From an uncultured Halieaceae bacterium (lineage in GTDB: Bacteria; Pseudomonadota; Gammaproteobacteria; Pseudomonadales; Halieaceae): DNA of 7,997 bases. Location: the NCBI GenBank assembly GCA_913063005.1, contig CAJXZI010000080.1:1-7997 (forward strand). The letters run 5' to 3'. The notes under the pieces were generated by a model that saw nothing but the letters and a program-made list of their open reading frames with translations, searched no databases and had not been told where the DNA came from. Below are positions 5,769 through 7,997 of the stretch, piece after piece (position 1 is the stretch's first letter; each line of letters begins with the position of its first letter). The position numbers were made by a program, and so were the translations under genes.

Positions 5769-5893
5769 CTTCATATCCAATCTAGGGAGCCATCTCTGGC
5801 GCTGAAAACCTGGTAACACTTAGCATCCGAGAATCAAAATGACTGAAAGACGGCAGCATACGGTAAGTTTAACAGGTCATTGATCATCATTAG

Positions 5894-5907
5894 ATGCCTG
5901 TGGGCAT
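5894..5907 (+). other. Small hairpin in the upstream region of comF
   Basis: ATGCC-TGTG-GGCAT is a perfect five-base stem with a four-base loop, 57 bases before the ATG of comF. It is too short to call a terminator, and no T run follows. It may be an operator half-site pair or chance. The surrounding 5769-5964 region must hold the divergent promoters of the DUF3094 gene and comF; no confident promoter was read. Confidence 0.25.
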
Positions 5908-5964
5908 TACTCAATCCTGTGAATAGGGAACGGTGGGGAACAAGGTCTCAACGAGCACTTAATT

Positions 5965-6765
5965 ATGCGATCCGACCAGGCCCACCATTATCTAAATCGG
6001 ATACTCACGACCGTTCTACAGCCGCGCTGCGCGCTGTGCGATGAGAATCACCGACTTCCAGACAGGCTTTGTCCCGCATGCAAGATATCCATCGCGTCTG
6101 CCGAGCGAGAGCGGTTTGAAGATTCCCTACGCACCAGTGCAGCAATTCCGCGTCAGCGACAAGCGGTTTCATCAGTAGTCCGCTCATCACGAGCCGGCGC
6201 AGAACGTCAAGGCCAAGGCCAAAACTTAGCCATACTGGACACAGTTATCTCAGCCTTTAACTATCAAAGCGCAGTACCGGAACTCATCACCCGCTGGAAG
6301 TATCAAGGGATGATAGAACTCACTGATTATATGGCTGCACTTGTTACCGAGCTTATTGCCAAGGGGAAGCTGTCGATGCCTGACTACAATTTAGTCACAG
6401 TGATTCCGAGCCATTGGCGGCGCAGACTTGCTCGAGGTTTCGATCCAGTCTGGCTTATGGCGAATGCTTTAGCTAGGAAAGGTGTGATAGAAACACCGGT
6501 TTCAACGCTCAAACAATCCAGAGGGATGCCCTACCAGCACTTAAAACGCCTCGATGCACGGCACATCGACCCAGATCATTTCCGAGTAACGGAGAGAGTG
6601 CTTGGGAAAAAGATTCTGATCGTAGACGACGTTATCACGAGCGGAGCAACACTGAATGCGGCTGCCGTCGCATTAAAAAAGGCCGGTGCTCAGTCAATCA
6701 GCGGATTTACCTTTGCAACAGCCAATACGAAATCTATTGCTCGCGACGAAATCGCGGAAAAATAG
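5965..6765 (+). CDS. comF: ComF family protein (phosphoribosyltransferase-like, competence-associated)
   Basis: This 266-residue cytoplasmic protein belongs to the ComF/GntX family, linked in transformable bacteria to handling of imported single-stranded DNA. N-terminal cysteines C22-x2-C25 and C36-x2-C39 form the expected zinc finger. Residues about 44-90 are a longer, Arg/Gln-rich, low-complexity linker than usual. The phosphoribosyltransferase fold follows, starting near W-K-Y-Q-G. It has the P-S-H-W-R-R-R-L-x-R-G-F-D block near 148-160 and the PRPP-binding loop I-L-I-V-D-D-V-I-T-S-G-A-T-L (217-230) with D221 and D222. The ATG at 5965 has only a weak ribosome binding site, but no other Met occurs until residue 115. 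Its last 32 bases overlap the end of the leftward acyltransferase gene. Confidence 0.88.
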   Translation: MRSDQAHHYLNRILTTVLQPRCALCDENHRLPDRLCPACKISIASAERERFEDSLRTSAAIPRQRQAVSSVVRSSRAGAERQGQGQNLAILDTVISAFNYQSAVPELITRWKYQGMIELTDYMAALVTELIAKGKLSMPDYNLVTVIPSHWRRRLARGFDPVWLMANALARKGVIETPVSTLKQSRGMPYQHLKRLDARHIDPDHFRVTERVLGKKILIVDDVITSGATLNAAAVALKKAGAQSISGFTFATANTKSIARDEIAEK

Positions 6766-7462
6766 CGCTGAGCAGCCATCGCCAGGTGGTGTTTTCTGCC
6801 AGAAGGGTCTCATCGAGCGAGCGAAAATACGCCATGGTTTCCGTGGGGTCACGGAACATATCTTCTCGAGTATACCTTTGGGTTGACTCGTCGAGCTCGC
6901 GTACGACGACCGCTGGGTTACCGGCGACGATGACGTTCGCCGGCACGTCCTTCGTGACCACAGAACTGGCCGCTACGATGCTGTTATCGCCAATCGTCAC
7001 ACCCTTGAGAACAGTGGAACGATCGCCGAGCCATACGTTATCGCCTAACCGAACCGGCTTTGCCTTTTCATCGCGATTGATCCTGTCGTAAAGCCCGTGC
7101 CAGTCGGAGTCTGTGATGTAGCTTCCGTGCGCCATCATGCAGCCATTACCCAGAACGATCTCATCACTCGCAGAAATCCGCGCGCCGGGACTCATCAAAC
7201 AGGCGTCACCAATTTCAACACGACCTTCCCCGAAATTACGCCCCCAGACACCAATCTGTACGGGATGGTGCATCTCGCCAATGGCTGTAAACGAATGTCC
7301 AATACGTATATTGGGGCCTGATATGATGACGAACCAAGGAGACATGATGGTAGCGTGCGGACCAAGAGCCTCGCACCTTGGCGCTAAAAACCACCATATC
7401 CAAAACGCTCTAACACGAAGGTATAGACGCTTGACCCAGAACGGCCGCAAATCTCGCCTCAT
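6734..7462 (-). CDS. Left-handed beta-helix (hexapeptide repeat) acyltransferase
   Basis: This 242-residue acyltransferase resembles the sugar O-acetyltransferase/LbH group. A basic, aromatic N-terminus (W-I-W-W-F-L, 21-26) may touch the membrane. Hexapeptide-repeat turns run from about 33 to 180, including I-G-D-A-C-L-M-S-P-G-A-R-I (84-96) and L-G-N-G-C-M-M-A-H-G-S (104-114). The probable catalytic loop is T-D-S-D-W-H122-G-L-Y-D-R. The C-terminal hallmark is V-W-L-G-D-R-S-T-V-L-K-G-V-T-I-G-D-N (143-160), with A-A-S-S-V-V-T-K-D-V-P and V-A-G-N-P-A at 179-184. By family knowledge it transfers an acetyl or similar group from CoA to a sugar or lipid-linked acceptor; the acceptor is unknown. The start is backed by AGGGA six bases before the ATG. 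It converges on comF and is divergent from the TrmB-like gene. Confidence 0.87.
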   Translation of the reverse strand: MRRDLRPFWVKRLYLRVRAFWIWWFLAPRCEALGPHATIMSPWFVIISGPNIRIGHSFTAIGEMHHPVQIGVWGRNFGEGRVEIGDACLMSPGARISASDEIVLGNGCMMAHGSYITDSDWHGLYDRINRDEKAKPVRLGDNVWLGDRSTVLKGVTIGDNSIVAASSVVTKDVPANVIVAGNPAVVVRELDESTQRYTREDMFRDPTETMAYFRSLDETLLAENTTWRWLLSAIFPRFRREQ

Positions 7463-7557
7463 GACAGTCCCTACCGCTGAAAATCTGAGGCCATCATGTC
7501 AGCACGGTGGAGTGACATCAATTGGCAGGGTGATTGCAAATCGTGGTGACTCAGCAA

Positions 7558-7997
7558 ATGAAGCATAAACCGATATCGAGTGTTCACTCGAATCAGAGTG
7601 ATATCCACGAAGACCTTTTTGTAAGCGTTAAAAAACACCTACGGAGCACATGGCAAGAGCCCATTCCTGAACACACGCGCAGCGCCGCTGACAAGATCAT
7701 TGCTTTGGCAAATGCGCATACAGGTCCTCTCATCTTGGACTCATTTTGCGGGACCGGTATGAGCACTGCGAAGCTTGCAGCGTTATATCCAGAGGCGCTG
7801 GTGATAGGCATCGACAAATCTCAAGATCGGCTCACAAAGCATGTGGCAGGCGATACCGATAACTATCGCCTCATCAGAGCGAGTTGCGAACATACCTGGG
7901 CAGCGTTGACGCAAGCGGGGATAAGGTGTCATCGGCATTATTTGCTGTATCCCAATCCTTGGCCAAAAAAGTCACACCTAAAACGGCGTATTCATGG
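7558..7997 (+). CDS. TrmB-like tRNA (guanine-N7)-methyltransferase family protein, 3' truncated
   Basis: The first 146 residues are visible; the right edge cuts the gene. The SAM-binding motif I is L-I-L-D-S-F-C-G-T-G-M-S-T-A-K-L (58-73), and the acidic residue after strand 2 is in V-I-G-I-D86-K-S. The TrmB hallmark Y-L-L-Y-P-N-P-W-P-K-K-S-H-L-K-R-R-I (128-145) is complete. By family, the enzyme would methylate guanine 46 in tRNA. Canonical TrmB has motif I of the E-I-G-F-G-x-G kind, so this looks like a diverged paralogue whose substrate is uncertain. The ATG at 7558 has GGTGA eight bases upstream; GTG at 7546/7543 or TTG at 7534 are alternatives after an in-frame TGA. An inverted repeat lies within the first dozen codons. 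Confidence 0.83.
   Translation, partial: MKHKPISSVHSNQSDIHEDLFVSVKKHLRSTWQEPIPEHTRSAADKIIALANAHTGPLILDSFCGTGMSTAKLAALYPEALVIGIDKSQDRLTKHVAGDTDNYRLIRASCEHTWAALTQAGIRCHRHYLLYPNPWPKKSHLKRRIH
7576..7591. repeat. Inverted repeat TCGAGTG-TT-CACTCGA near the TrmB-like start
   Basis: Two perfect 7-base arms are separated by TT, centred about 26 bases after the chosen ATG. GATATC occurs on both sides (7572-7577 and 7600-7605). It may bind a regulator of the divergent acyltransferase/TrmB-like promoters, or form a small mRNA structure near the start. The 95 bases between the two genes (7463-7557) show no confident promoter. Confidence 0.45.

Noticed and set aside
5839..5883. 14-codon rightward frame upstream of comF (leader peptide?)
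   Set aside because: It has no ribosome binding site, no runs of a regulatory amino acid and no attenuator-type hairpins.
7137..7568. 143-residue rightward open frame opposite the acyltransferase
   Set aside because: It lies antisense to an unmistakable beta-helix acyltransferase and has no domain features.
7593..7817. 74-residue leftward open frame opposite the TrmB-like gene
   Set aside because: The rightward frame carries the SAM-binding and TrmB motifs; the leftward frame is a shadow.

Overview
The window reads as ordinary chromosome of a gammaproteobacterium, probably marine and free-living. By eye the base composition is balanced. The best taxonomic cues are a DUF3094-type small membrane protein, a TerB-like / DUF1643 gene pair, a ComF protein and a TrmB-type methyltransferase. 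No transposase, integrase, phage gene, CRISPR array, tRNA or rRNA was seen. The genus assignment is not decidable from the sequence alone.

Left part (1-3034): a possible start of a leftward gene lies at the edge. Next comes an OmpR-type winged-helix regulator (127-873) with a good sigma70-like promoter and a receiver domain that has lost several conserved residues. A 72-residue leftward gene (866-1084) with a strong ribosome binding site overlaps its end. A 336-base non-coding stretch with several inverted repeats follows. After it lies a leftward, two-membrane-span sensor protein with a diverged histidine kinase core (1421-3034). The regulator and the sensor could form an unusual two-component pair, but that is inference from proximity.

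Middle (3140-5193): a short rightward operon carries a TerB-like protein and a DUF1643 protein. An intergenic region follows with a long imperfect inverted repeat. It ends in four perfect tandem copies of an 8-base unit that abut the start codon of a crotonase-fold enoyl-CoA hydratase/isomerase (4328-5107). A possible 29-residue single-span membrane microprotein faces the crotonase tail to tail.

Right part (5348-7997): a 53-residue four-cysteine protein is followed by the leftward DUF3094 protein and then rightward ComF. ComF overlaps by 32 bases at its 3' end with a leftward left-handed beta-helix acyltransferase. A divergent TrmB-like methyltransferase is cut off by the right edge.

Most genes here are single or paired housekeeping and accessory genes in alternating orientation, not one pathway. 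No clear new multi-gene system stands out. The items most worth a second look are the octamer tandem repeat at the crotonase start, the degenerate regulator/sensor neighbourhood with its structured intergenic region, and the small proteins.
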